DNA of 40,754 bases from Mesonia sp. (GTDB lineage: Bacteria; Bacteroidota; Bacteroidia; Flavobacteriales; Flavobacteriaceae). The stretch lies in assembly GCA_012964435.1 (NCBI GenBank), contig DTTX01000074.1:1-40754 (forward strand), written 5' to 3'. Position numbers and translations under genes: made by a program. Below, one piece after another: positions 31,317 through 40,463 of this stretch. The notes beneath the pieces are model-generated. The model was not told the origin of the DNA. It ran no database searches and was given only the letters and a program-made list of their open reading frames with translations. The stretch's first letter is position 1. Each line of letters begins with the position of its first letter.

Positions 31317-34300
31317 ATGAGAAAATTCAACCTTCTATTTTTTCTACTTAGCATTAGCTTTAGTGCTTTATCCCAAACAAAAACAGTTTCACTTAATAGC
31401 GATAATCAACAAATTAGTTGGCAAATTAAACCAGAAGCAGATTTAAAAGCAGACGGTTTTGCGATTTCAAAAACCGGTTTTAAGATAGACGATTATGTAC
31501 CTGGTGTAGTTCCGGGTATTGTTTTTACTTCTTATGTTGAAGCAGGTAAAGAAAAAGATCCAAATTTTGCCAATAATATTAATGAAGTAGATGAAAGCTT
31601 CTATAATCGACCATTTTGGTATAGAACCGAATTTAAATTACCCGAAGATTATAAAAAAGGGCAACGCGTTTGGCTACATTTTGATAATACCAATCGGTAT
31701 GCTGATTTCTATTTTAACGGAACAAAAATATCAGGCTCAAAAAATACAACAAAAGACGTTAGCGGGCATATGTTACGCTCTAAATTTGATATAACCTCTC
31801 TAATAAATAAAGATGGTAAAAATGCTATTGCCGTATTAATTTACGATGCCGATCAAAAAAAGACGCGTGATGCAAAAGATGGCTTTGGTGTTACTGCAAG
31901 CCCTACTTATCTATCGGCTGCCGGTTGGGACTGGATGCCATATGTTCCTGGAAGATTAGCCGGTATTACAGGAAATGTGTATTTAAAAATTACCGGAGAA
32001 GTGACTATGGAAGATCCTTGGGTACGTTCTCAATTAGAATCTAATGAGGTCGCGTATCTATCAATTTCTTCAGCATTAAAAAACACTTCAGAAGAGAAAA
32101 AAGAAGCTACTATTTCTGGAGTCATAAGTCCGGGAGATATAAAGTTTTCAGAAAAAATCACCATCGACCCTAAGTCAACTTCAACAATCTATATTGATAG
32201 AAAGAAAGTTGAAGAACTTCTTATTAAAAATCCTAAACTTTGGTGGCCTAATGGCTACGGTGATCCTAATTTATATACGCTAAAACTTAGCTGTAGTATA
32301 GATGATAAAGTTTCAGATGAAAAAGAAATTACCTTCGGAATTAAAGATTACGACTACCGTTTCGAGAAAAATGCTGCCGGATGGCCTGTAATGGTTTTCT
32401 ATATAAATGGTCAAAAATTATTTATAAAAGGTGGTAACTGGGGAATGAGTGAGTATCTTTTACGTTGCCGTGGTGAAGAATACGAGAAAAAAATAAAGTT
32501 GCATAAGGATATGAATTATAATATGATTCGCCTTTGGACGGGTTCTATAACCGATGACGCTTTTTACGAATATTGCGATAAATACGGGATAATGGTATGG
32601 GACGATTTTTGGCTTTATGTTGCTTATAACGATGTGGCAAACGACGAAGATTTTAAGAAAAATGCACTCGATAAAGTAAAGCGCCTACGAAATCACCCAA
32701 GTTTAGCTTTATGGTGTGGCGCTAACGAAACGCATCCAAAACCCGAATTAGATAATTATTTAAGAGGAATTGTAGCAACAGAAGATCACAACGACAGGAT
32801 GTATAAATCAAGTTCTAATCAAGACGGATTATCCGGTTCCGGTTGGTGGGGAAATCGTCCGCCAAAAGAACATTTCGAAAATTCGGGAAGTAATCTGGCG
32901 TGGAACAAGCCTCCTTACCCCTATGGTTCAGATCGTGGTTACGGAATGAGATCTGAGATCGGTACCGCTACCTTCCCTACTTACGAGAGTATTGTAAAGT
33001 TTATTCCAAAAGACGATTTATGGCCTTTACCTACCGATGAAGAACTTAAAGACCAGGACGATAATGTTTGGAATAAGCATTATTTTGGAAAAGAAGCATC
33101 TAATGCCAACCCCGTTGCTTATAAAACTGCTGTAAACGAGCAATATGGAACAACAGATAATTTAGAAGATTTTGCTGAAAAAGCGCAGTATTTAAACCTT
33201 GAAGTAATGCGCGGTATGTACGAAGCCTGGAACGATAAAATGTGGAACGATGCCAGCGGAATTTTAATTTGGATGAGCCAATCTGCCTATCCTTCTTTTG
33301 TTTGGCAAACCTACGATTATTACTATGATGCTACAGGATCGTATTGGGGAGCAAAAATAGCTTCAGAACCTTTACATATACAATGGAACTCTTCAAGCAA
33401 CAGCGTAAAAGCCATCAATACAACTTCTAAAGATGTAATGGGCGCAACTGCAAAAGCAACTATTTATAATTTAAACGGAAAAGAATTACCAGATTATGGA
33501 AAAACTGCCACGGTAGATGTAAAATCAAGTAATAATGCTGAAGCTTTTGTAATTAATTTTGCACCCTACAATTTAGCAAAAGATAGAAAAGTCGTAGCCT
33601 CAAGCGAAGTAAAATCAGCTACAAATTTAACCGACGCCAGTTCTGGTAGTCGTTGGGAAAGTGAAGCTGAAGACAACCAGTGGATTTATGTAGATTTAGG
33701 TGAAAATAAAGAATTAGAACTGGTAACACTACGTTGGGAAAATGCTTATGCCAAAGCTTATGATTTGCAAATTTCTAAAGATGCAAAAAAATGGAATACG
33801 GTGTATAGCACTAAAGAAGGAAAAGGTAAAACTGAAAATATAGAACTCGATACTGAAAAAGCGAGATATGTGAGGTTAAAACTTAATAAGCGCGCCACTC
33901 AGTTTGGGTATTCTTTGTTTGAAATGGAAGTTTACGGCGAAAAGCACCAATCTAAAGATTTTACTCCACTACATTTTATAAAACTTCAGTTAAAAGATAA
34001 CGAAGATAAATTACTTTCAGAAAATTTTTATTGGAGAAACGGGCAAAACGAGTTAGATTATACTGCTTTAAACAGCCTTCCGAAGGCAAAAATTTCTTCA
34101 GAATTAATAGAGAAAAAAGCAACAAGCGATAGCATTTCTTTAAAGGTGAAATTAAAAAATAATTCGAATACCGTAGCTTTTGGTAACCGACTTCGATTGG
34201 TGAATAAAAAAGATCAAAGTAGAATTTTACCGGTGTTAATGAATGAAAATTATTTTACGCTTTTCCCAAATGAAGAGAAAGAAATTTGGTTAGAGTTTGC

Positions 34301-34385
34301 TAAAACTGAAGCAAAAGAAAAAATAGAATTGTTACTGAAACAATACGGTAAGGATGAAGAAAAATTATTTAAATTGAAAATCTAA
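31317..34385 (+). CDS. Secreted GH2 glycosidase with inserted F5/8C domain
   Basis: A 1022-aa exported glycosidase (signal peptide ends near SALSQ). It has the GH2 layout: sugar-binding jelly-roll (~40-240), Ig-like part, then a TIM barrel with WCGANE (the acid/base Glu of the GxNE motif) and RSEIGTATFPT (likely nucleophile Glu). The sequence most resembles beta-mannosidase or exo-beta-glucosaminidase branches. Near residues ~752-878 an F5/8 type C (CBM32-like) domain interrupts the C-terminal Ig region: INFAPYN precedes it and KDFTPLHFIKLQLKD follows it. The enzyme probably degrades beta-mannosyl or glucosaminyl glycans; the exact substrate is unresolved. It ends at a shared terminator. Confidence 0.88.
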   Translation: MRKFNLLFFLLSISFSALSQTKTVSLNSDNQQISWQIKPEADLKADGFAISKTGFKIDDYVPGVVPGIVFTSYVEAGKEKDPNFANNINEVDESFYNRPFWYRTEFKLPEDYKKGQRVWLHFDNTNRYADFYFNGTKISGSKNTTKDVSGHMLRSKFDITSLINKDGKNAIAVLIYDADQKKTRDAKDGFGVTASPTYLSAAGWDWMPYVPGRLAGITGNVYLKITGEVTMEDPWVRSQLESNEVAYLSISSALKNTSEEKKEATISGVISPGDIKFSEKITIDPKSTSTIYIDRKKVEELLIKNPKLWWPNGYGDPNLYTLKLSCSIDDKVSDEKEITFGIKDYDYRFEKNAAGWPVMVFYINGQKLFIKGGNWGMSEYLLRCRGEEYEKKIKLHKDMNYNMIRLWTGSITDDAFYEYCDKYGIMVWDDFWLYVAYNDVANDEDFKKNALDKVKRLRNHPSLALWCGANETHPKPELDNYLRGIVATEDHNDRMYKSSSNQDGLSGSGWWGNRPPKEHFENSGSNLAWNKPPYPYGSDRGYGMRSEIGTATFPTYESIVKFIPKDDLWPLPTDEELKDQDDNVWNKHYFGKEASNANPVAYKTAVNEQYGTTDNLEDFAEKAQYLNLEVMRGMYEAWNDKMWNDASGILIWMSQSAYPSFVWQTYDYYYDATGSYWGAKIASEPLHIQWNSSSNSVKAINTTSKDVMGATAKATIYNLNGKELPDYGKTATVDVKSSNNAEAFVINFAPYNLAKDRKVVASSEVKSATNLTDASSGSRWESEAEDNQWIYVDLGENKELELVTLRWENAYAKAYDLQISKDAKKWNTVYSTKEGKGKTENIELDTEKARYVRLKLNKRATQFGYSLFEMEVYGEKHQSKDFTPLHFIKLQLKDNEDKLLSENFYWRNGQNELDYTALNSLPKAKISSELIEKKATSDSISLKVKLKNNSNTVAFGNRLRLVNKKDQSRILPVLMNENYFTLFPNEEKEIWLEFAKTEAKEKIELLLKQYGKDEEKLFKLKI

Positions 34386-34392
34386 AATGTTT

Positions 34393-34419
34393 AAAAAAGC
34401 CTCCTAAGGAGGCTTTTTT
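34393..34419. terminator. Bidirectional terminator between GH2 and aldehyde dehydrogenase genes
   Basis: A stem of AAAAAAGCCTCCT (34393-34405) and AGGAGGCTTTTTT (34407-34419), with one unpaired base between them (in practice a three-base loop TAA). T and A runs flank both arms, so it serves the GH2 gene on plus and the dehydrogenase gene on minus, which converge here. Confidence 0.88.
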
Positions 34420-34423
34420 ATTT

Positions 34424-35806
34424 CTAATCATTTAATCGCATTACAGCTTTAGCATTTACAAATTCTCGAATACCAAAACCGCCGTGCTCATTACCGTAAC
34501 CAGAGTCTTTTACTCCACCAAACGGCATATTAGGCTGTGCGACACCAAATGAGTTGATAAAAACCATACCGGTATCAAAATGTTTTTTTGCTAATACAAA
34601 AGCTTTTTCTTCATCTTTAGTGAAAATTCCGCCACCTAATCCAAAATTACTGGTGTTAGCAATTTCAAATGCATCTTCTTCATCTTCTGCTTTTATCAAG
34701 GAAGCTACAGGTCCAAAAAGTTCATCGTCATAAGCCGGCATTCCGGGGCTTAGGTTGTCTAAAACGGTAGCCGGGTAGTAATAACCTTTTTGATCTGGTA
34801 CTTCTCCCCCACATAAAACTTTAGCTCCTTTACTCACACTTTTTTCGACTTGGTCGTGAAGTTTTTCTCGAAGATCTTTACGGGCCATTGGTCCAATATT
34901 AGCATCATTACTCGTAGGGTCTCCAAATTTTATAGCTTTCATTTTCTTTACAAAAGCTTCTTTGAAATCTTCATAAATATCAGCTTCAACAATAAAACGT
35001 TTAGCTGCTACACAAGTTTCTCCGTTATTGTAAACTCTACCATTAACGCAACTCTTTACAGCTGTTTCTAAATCTGCATCCTTCAATACAATATAAGCAT
35101 CGTTAGAACCTAACTCTAACACCGTTTTTTTAAGGTTTTCTGCTGCTTTTTTTGCTACAACTTTTCCGCCTGCTGCACTACCGGTAAAAGTAACCCCTCT
35201 TACCAAATCGTGTTCAATAATTTTATCAGATTGATCATGATCTACAAGAATTACTTTGAAAAGATTTTCTGGTAAACCAGCATCTTTTAAAACTTTTTCT
35301 ATCATTAATGCTGATCCGGTAACATTTTCTGCATGCTTTAATAAAACTCCATTACCGGCCATTAAATTTGCGATCGTGTAACGGATAACTTGATAGACTG
35401 GAAAATTCCAGGGTTGAATACCATAAATAACTCCGAGTGGTGAATACGTGATTAAACCTTTACCGCCATTAGGTAAAGTACGTTGTTCATCTTTTAGACT
35501 TTCTGCTCCGTTTTCTGCTGTATAATCACAAATGCTAGCGCAAAGTTCTATTTCTTGTTCTCCTTGAGAAATAAGTTTTCCCATTTCTTTCGTCATCAAT
35601 TTGGCAAATTCGGTCTTGTTCTTTTTAAGTTCAACACCAATCGCCTTCAATTTATTTGCGCGTTCTTCAAATGATGTAAACTTCCATTTTTGGAAAGCTT
35701 GATGACAATCTTTTACAGCTTGGTCTGCTTCAGCATCACTTATAAAAGTATATTCTTTTATTGTTTCTTCTGTTGCAGGATTAATAGTTTTAAATGATTT
35801 CGACAT
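34424..35806 (-). CDS. Succinate-semialdehyde-type NAD(P)+ aldehyde dehydrogenase
   Basis: A 460-aa enzyme of the aldehyde dehydrogenase superfamily, oxidising an aldehyde such as succinate semialdehyde to the acid in the cytoplasm. Landmarks are the PWNFP motif (N134 holds the oxyanion), the FTGS cofactor loop (207-210), catalytic E231 in VLELGSNDAY, and the nucleophile C265 in NNGETCVAAKRF. The short length and NGETCVAAKRF fit the GabD-like group. It stands alone on the minus strand, its promoter facing away from the H-NOX operon. The GH2 gene ends next to it, with no operon link. Confidence 0.88.
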   Translation of the reverse strand: MSKSFKTINPATEETIKEYTFISDAEADQAVKDCHQAFQKWKFTSFEERANKLKAIGVELKKNKTEFAKLMTKEMGKLISQGEQEIELCASICDYTAENGAESLKDEQRTLPNGGKGLITYSPLGVIYGIQPWNFPVYQVIRYTIANLMAGNGVLLKHAENVTGSALMIEKVLKDAGLPENLFKVILVDHDQSDKIIEHDLVRGVTFTGSAAGGKVVAKKAAENLKKTVLELGSNDAYIVLKDADLETAVKSCVNGRVYNNGETCVAAKRFIVEADIYEDFKEAFVKKMKAIKFGDPTSNDANIGPMARKDLREKLHDQVEKSVSKGAKVLCGGEVPDQKGYYYPATVLDNLSPGMPAYDDELFGPVASLIKAEDEEDAFEIANTSNFGLGGGIFTKDEEKAFVLAKKHFDTGMVFINSFGVAQPNMPFGGVKDSGYGNEHGGFGIREFVNAKAVMRLND

Positions 35807-35914
35807 AATTTTTTTATTTAAAATTAGTCAAGATATTTCTAAACAAATGCCAATAAAGTGTTATGTAACATTAATTTTAGAAAATATGTTAAACCATTCA
35901 TCGACACTAAAGGT

Positions 35915-35983
35915 CAACTCAACGATATAGTTGAAAGCTTAAACGATTAGTTGAAATTGTAAGTTTTTATTTATTCATATTTG
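35915..35983 (+). promoter_or_regulatory. Promoter region of the H-NOX/FIST operon with repeated AGTTGAAA
   Basis: AGTTGAAA occurs at 35929-35936 and again at 35949-35956, exactly 20 bp apart, about two helical turns. The upstream copy also pairs with CAACT (35915-35919) as an inverted repeat. CATATTTG (35976-35983) matches the Bacteroidota -7 box TAnnTTTG at all but one base, with TTG around 35957 as a possible -33. This would start transcription near 35990, 20 bp before the response-regulator ATG. A regulator that binds the repeats is suggested; nothing indicates which. Confidence 0.45.
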
Positions 35984-36009
35984 TTACTTAAACCTACTTA
36001 TGTTTAAAA

Positions 36010-36423
36010 ATGAGAAATAAATTAAAAATTTTGCTTATCGAAGATGATATGATCGAAGTGATGAAACTCAATCGTACAATATCATCAACAGAGCTTTCCC
36101 ACGAAGTTATCGAAGCAAAAAATGGTGAAGAAGCACTTACTTTTTTAAGAAGTGATAAAGCTTTACCAGATATTATTTTATTAGACTTAAACATGCCAAA
36201 AATGAATGGTATTGAGTTTTTAAATGTTTTAAAGAATGATGAAGTTCTTAAATATTTACCAACCATAATCTTAACTACTTCTGCAAACCAAAAAGATATT
36301 TTGGCCTGTTACAAATCTGGAATAGCGGGTTACATTATTAAACCACTTAAATACGAAGATTACGTTATAAAATTAAAATCACTTTTAGACTATTGGAGTC
36401 TAAACGAGCTTATTAAAACCTAA
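36010..36423 (+). CDS. Stand-alone CheY-like response regulator
   Basis: A 137-aa receiver domain with no output domain. The phosphorylation site is D59 (LLDLNMPKMNG), with the acidic pocket E11-D12-D13 (LLIEDD), the switch Thr in ILTTSA (T89/T90) and the conserved K111 in IIKPL. The spacing to the H-NOX gene is 2 bp, so the proteins are made together. It is the presumed phosphate acceptor of the multi-PAS kinase downstream. Rcp1-like receivers of this kind are often paired with PAS kinases in flavobacteria. Its output partner is not encoded in the window. Confidence 0.92.
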   Translation: MRNKLKILLIEDDMIEVMKLNRTISSTELSHEVIEAKNGEEALTFLRSDKALPDIILLDLNMPKMNGIEFLNVLKNDEVLKYLPTIILTTSANQKDILACYKSGIAGYIIKPLKYEDYVIKLKSLLDYWSLNELIKT

Positions 36424-36425
36424 TT

Positions 36426-36968
36426 ATGAAAGGCATCGTTTTTACAGAATTTTTAGAAATGGTTGAAGAAAAATTTGGTTTAGAAACTGTAGATTATATA
36501 ATTAACAGTTCTGAGCTTAAATCTGATGGTTGTTATACTGCTGTTGGTACCTACGATTTTTTTGAAATGCAACAATTATTAGTTCATTTAAGTGAGGTCT
36601 CTAAAATACCGGTTAATGACCTTATTTATACCTATGGCCTGTATTTTTTTAAAACATTAACAGCCCACCATTCAGATATTTTTAAATATTACGACTCCCC
36701 AATTAAAATGGTGGCTTCTATTGAAAACCATATTCATATTCAGGTAAAAAAAATATATCCTGAAGCACAACTCCCCACCTTTCAAATAATTGATCAAGCC
36801 GAAAACAAACTTTCCCTAATTTATAAGTCAGAAAGAGCGATGTTTATGTTCGCTAAAGCATTAATGGAAAAAACATTTGAATATTATAAAGAAAATGTCG
36901 AAATTAAATTCGATTTACTAAATGAGAAAGGTACCGAGGTAAAGTTCTTAATCAATTCTTATGAATGA
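36426..36968 (+). CDS. H-NOX haem nitric-oxide/oxygen sensor
   Basis: A 180-aa haem-binding sensor domain protein, starting MKGIVFTEFLEMVEEKFG as in many bacterial H-NOX. The haem-ligand His is predicted at H104 (the IHIQVKKIYP stretch, with the conserved Pro of YPEAQLPTF 8-13 residues later). The YxSxR motif that holds the haem propionates is intact at YKSER (133-137). A stand-alone H-NOX beside a kinase binds NO (and CO), and NO-bound H-NOX usually inhibits the kinase. It lacks an obvious distal-pocket Tyr of the O2-binding type, but reading that residue with certainty needs a structure-based alignment. The kinase gene overlaps it by 8 bp. Confidence 0.9.
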   Translation: MKGIVFTEFLEMVEEKFGLETVDYIINSSELKSDGCYTAVGTYDFFEMQQLLVHLSEVSKIPVNDLIYTYGLYFFKTLTAHHSDIFKYYDSPIKMVASIENHIHIQVKKIYPEAQLPTFQIIDQAENKLSLIYKSERAMFMFAKALMEKTFEYYKENVEIKFDLLNEKGTEVKFLINSYE

Positions 36969-39333
36969 ATTATCTAAAAAAATTGAAGTTCTAGAAAAAG
37001 CATTACTACGGGAGAAGAATGCCAGAAAGAAAGCAGAATCTATTTTAGAAGAAAAATCTACAGAACTTTATAATTTATCTGAAGCTTTAAAAACTTCAAA
37101 CCAAAAACTTGCCAAACATTTAAAAGAAAAAACTAATCAGTTAGAAGGTGTTTTCACGAATATCTTAGATGCGTATGTTGTGATCGATATTAATGGGTTT
37201 GTCTTGAATATGAATGATGCAGCCGTTACTCTACTTGGTTTTGATCATAAAAAAGAAAATGTAAATCTTTTAGAACTTGTAAAACCTGAATATATAGATT
37301 ATACTAAATATGCATTTAGAGAACTATATCATAAAGGAAAATTCGCCAATTATAGAGCACAACTTTATACCAAGAACAAGGAAGAAAAATTTGTTCAAAT
37401 TAATGCAAGTATTATTTATGATGAAAACGGTAAACCTATCGCTGCACAAGGAATTGCGAGAGATATTACTAACGAAACTTTTCTAAAAAAAGAACTTGAA
37501 GAACAAAAAAAACAATTAGATATCGTGATGGATAATTCGCCAATTGGGATTAGTCTATCTAAATCTAATTTTGAAGGATTGATTCTTGCTAATAAAACCC
37601 TATCTAAAATGTTAGGATATTCTCAAGAAGAATTAAATTCTATCGATCCTAAGGTCATCACACATCCGGAAGATCGAGATTGGTCTCTACAACATTTGAA
37701 TGATCTAAAAACCGGAAAAATAAAAGATTATTCTGTAGAAAAAAGATATATTAAAAAGAATGGCGAAACAATTTGGGTAAAAACTTCAGCCAAAGCCGTT
37801 ATAGATAAAAATCAGAATGCTTACCAAGTAGCAACATTTGAAGATATTTCTAATGAAAAATTAGCGCTAGAAAAACTCAAAGAATCAGAAAACAGACTTT
37901 CTGCGTTAATTGTTAATTTACAGACCGGTATTCTCTTAGAAGATGAACATCGTAAAATTTTACTAACAAATACAAGATTTTGCAAGATGTTTGGCATAGA
38001 TGCACCACCGGAAGTTTTAAAGGGAATGGACTGTAGCAATGCAGCAGAACAAAATAAAATTTATTTTAAAAATCCTGAAGGTTTTGTAAATAGGATTAAT
38101 GAACTTTTAGAGAAAAAAGAAACAGCACTCAACGACGAATTATACCTAAACGATGGTCGAGTTTTCGAGAGAAATTATATCCCTATCTATCACGAAGATC
38201 AATACAAAGGTCATTTATGGAGTTATACCGATATTACCATTCGTAAGAAATATAAAGAAAGCCTACACGCACAAAAAGAGAAATATAGTAGCATCATTGC
38301 CAATATGAATTTAGGATTATTAGAAAATGATCTTGAAGACAATATTATCTTTTCTAACCAAAGTTTTTATGAAATGAGTGGGTACACAGAAGAAGAACTT
38401 TTAGGAAAAAAAGCAACTGATCTATTTTTAACTGAAAAATCTTTAGAAGCTTATAACGAGAGAAAAAAGAAAAGAGACTTAAGTAAACCAGATTCTTTTG
38501 AGCTATCAGTAATAAATAAATTAGGCAAAACAAGACATTGGCTTATAAGTACAGCCCCTAACTTTAATGTAAAAGGAAATAAAACAGGAAGTGTAGGTAT
38601 TCATCTAGATATTACTCATATTAAAGAGTTAGAAAAACAAAAAGAGCAACTTCTTAATAATCTCGAAAAACAAAATGAACAACTCAATGAATATGCACAT
38701 ATTGTTTCTCACGACTTAAAATCTCCACTTAGAAATATTTCTGCACTTTTAAGTTGGACCAAAGAAGACTTTCAAAATAAATTAGGAGAAGAGAGTTTAA
38801 CAAATTTAGACCTTATGCAATCTAAGGTTGAAAAAATGGATCATCTTATCGAAAGTATTCTAAAGTATTCGAGTATTGATAGTGATATACTTATTGAAGA
38901 AGAAATTGATCTAAATGAATTAATAGTAGACATACAAGATCTTATTTATATACCCGAACATATAAATTTAGTAGTCAAAACAAAATTACCGATTATAAGA
39001 GCAGATAAAACTAGAATACAACAAGTATTTCAAAACCTTATTAGTAATGCAGTAAATTATATCGATAAAGAAAAAGGGTTTATCGAAGTAGATTATACTT
39101 CATCTAAAAGTCATCACATTTTTTCTGTAAAAGATAACGGAATTGGTATTGCAAAAGAGCATCACGAAAAAATCTTTAAAATTTTTAGCTCGCTTGGTAA
39201 CTACGAAAAATCTACAGGAATAGGGTTAAGTATCGTAAAGAAAGTAACCGAATTATATAAAGGTAAAGTTTGGCTAGAAAGTGAAGTAAATAAAGGCACA
39301 ACTTTCTTCATAAGTATTAAAAAAGTAAAATGA
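36961..39333 (+). CDS. Multi-PAS sensor histidine kinase (likely H-NOX partner)
   Basis: A 790-aa soluble kinase with no membrane segment. The first ~55 residues are a coiled coil (KKIEVLEKALLREKNARKKAE). Four PAS domains follow (roughly 57-180, 187-305, 310-430, 440-560). HisKA lies at ~570-640 with H584 in SHDLKSPLRNI, and the ATP-binding domain at ~680-788 with N box (NLISNAVNY), DNGIGI and STGIGLSIVKK. Because it overlaps the H-NOX gene and is cytoplasmic, it is the probable NO-controlled kinase. The PAS domains show no haem- or flavin-specific residue that I can assert. Its phosphate target is probably the first gene's receiver. Confidence 0.9.
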   Translation: MNELSKKIEVLEKALLREKNARKKAESILEEKSTELYNLSEALKTSNQKLAKHLKEKTNQLEGVFTNILDAYVVIDINGFVLNMNDAAVTLLGFDHKKENVNLLELVKPEYIDYTKYAFRELYHKGKFANYRAQLYTKNKEEKFVQINASIIYDENGKPIAAQGIARDITNETFLKKELEEQKKQLDIVMDNSPIGISLSKSNFEGLILANKTLSKMLGYSQEELNSIDPKVITHPEDRDWSLQHLNDLKTGKIKDYSVEKRYIKKNGETIWVKTSAKAVIDKNQNAYQVATFEDISNEKLALEKLKESENRLSALIVNLQTGILLEDEHRKILLTNTRFCKMFGIDAPPEVLKGMDCSNAAEQNKIYFKNPEGFVNRINELLEKKETALNDELYLNDGRVFERNYIPIYHEDQYKGHLWSYTDITIRKKYKESLHAQKEKYSSIIANMNLGLLENDLEDNIIFSNQSFYEMSGYTEEELLGKKATDLFLTEKSLEAYNERKKKRDLSKPDSFELSVINKLGKTRHWLISTAPNFNVKGNKTGSVGIHLDITHIKELEKQKEQLLNNLEKQNEQLNEYAHIVSHDLKSPLRNISALLSWTKEDFQNKLGEESLTNLDLMQSKVEKMDHLIESILKYSSIDSDILIEEEIDLNELIVDIQDLIYIPEHINLVVKTKLPIIRADKTRIQQVFQNLISNAVNYIDKEKGFIEVDYTSSKSHHIFSVKDNGIGIAKEHHEKIFKIFSSLGNYEKSTGIGLSIVKKVTELYKGKVWLESEVNKGTTFFISIKKVK

Positions 39334-40463
39334 TGAAAGTAGTACAAGCCATTCAAAAAAATAAAAGTTGGGAGTATCTTCAGCCTAAAAAAGAATTAAA
39401 TAATCCGCTGGTATTTGTGTTTGGTGAACGAAAATTGCTTCAACAAAATGATATTTTAGAGAATATTGAAAAAGAATTTCCTTACCAACATAAAATTTTC
39501 GGGTCAACCGCCGGAGAGATCATAAAAGATCGAGTTTTAGATAACTCCATCACTGTTACTGCAATAGAATTTGAAAATAGTACCTTTCAAATTGAAAGAG
39601 CAAATATAAAAGAAACCAATAATGACTCTCAAGCATTAGGTAGAGAACTATTTAGAAAACTAACTAAAGAAAATTTAAAGCATATTTTTATTATTTCTGA
39701 GGGCAGTTTTGTTAACGGAAGTGCTTTAATTAATGGTATTGAAAAAGATAATAAAAACCAAGTAAAAATATCGGGAGGTTTGTGTGGCGATAACGAACGT
39801 TTTGAGAAAACTTTAGTTTCTTATCGCGAAGAGCCTCAAGAAGGTGAAGTGATTATTTTAGGTTTATACGGAGAAGATTTAGAGATCACTTCTTCTAGCT
39901 GCGGAGGTTGGATTCCCTTTGGACCGCAAAGAATTATCACAAAATCTAAAGATAATATTCTTTACGAAATCGATGATATCCCGGCATTAGACCTTTATAA
40001 AAAATATTTAGGTGATAAAGCATTAGAATTACCCCATTCCGCACTATTTTTTCCTTTAAACGTTCAAGCTCAAAATAATTCTCAACCGGTAGTTAGAACG
40101 ATTTTAAATATAGATGAAGAAAATAAATCGATGATCTTTGCGGGAGATCTACCGAAAGGATCAAAAGTACAATTAATGATGGCCTCTGTAGATGCAATTG
40201 TTGGTGGTGCCGGCGATGCTGCCATACAAGCTATGCAAGGTCGAGTTAAAAAGCCGGAAATAGCTTTACTTATTAGCTGTATAGGTAGAAAACTTGTGAT
40301 GGCTCAACGCACCGAAGAAGAGGTTGAAGAAGTACTTCAGATCATAGGTTGCGACACGAAAACTACAGGGTTTTATTCGTATGGTGAAATTGCACCATTT
40401 CAAACTCAAGAAAATGCTCAACTTCATAACCAGACAATGACGTTAACCCTAATTAGTGAGTAA
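39330..40463 (+). CDS. FIST-domain protein, NosP-type haem NO sensor candidate
   Basis: A 377-aa protein with FIST_N (about 40-230; GSTAGEIIKDRVLDNSITV, FIISEGSFVNGSALINGIEKD, ISGGLCGDNERFEKT) and FIST_C (about 235-365; SALFFPLNVQ, MIFAGDLPKGSKVQLMMAS, ALLISCIGRKLVMAQRTEEEVE). FIST proteins beside PAS kinases were shown, as NosP in Pseudomonas and other genera, to bind haem and NO and to inhibit the partner kinase NahK. Here the gene overlaps the kinase stop by 4 bp (ATGA) and is followed by a NahK-like start. ATG at 39330 or 39333. That this protein binds haem is inference. Confidence 0.85.
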   Translation: MMKVVQAIQKNKSWEYLQPKKELNNPLVFVFGERKLLQQNDILENIEKEFPYQHKIFGSTAGEIIKDRVLDNSITVTAIEFENSTFQIERANIKETNNDSQALGRELFRKLTKENLKHIFIISEGSFVNGSALINGIEKDNKNQVKISGGLCGDNERFEKTLVSYREEPQEGEVIILGLYGEDLEITSSSCGGWIPFGPQRIITKSKDNILYEIDDIPALDLYKKYLGDKALELPHSALFFPLNVQAQNNSQPVVRTILNIDEENKSMIFAGDLPKGSKVQLMMASVDAIVGGAGDAAIQAMQGRVKKPEIALLISCIGRKLVMAQRTEEEVEEVLQIIGCDTKTTGFYSYGEIAPFQTQENAQLHNQTMTLTLISE

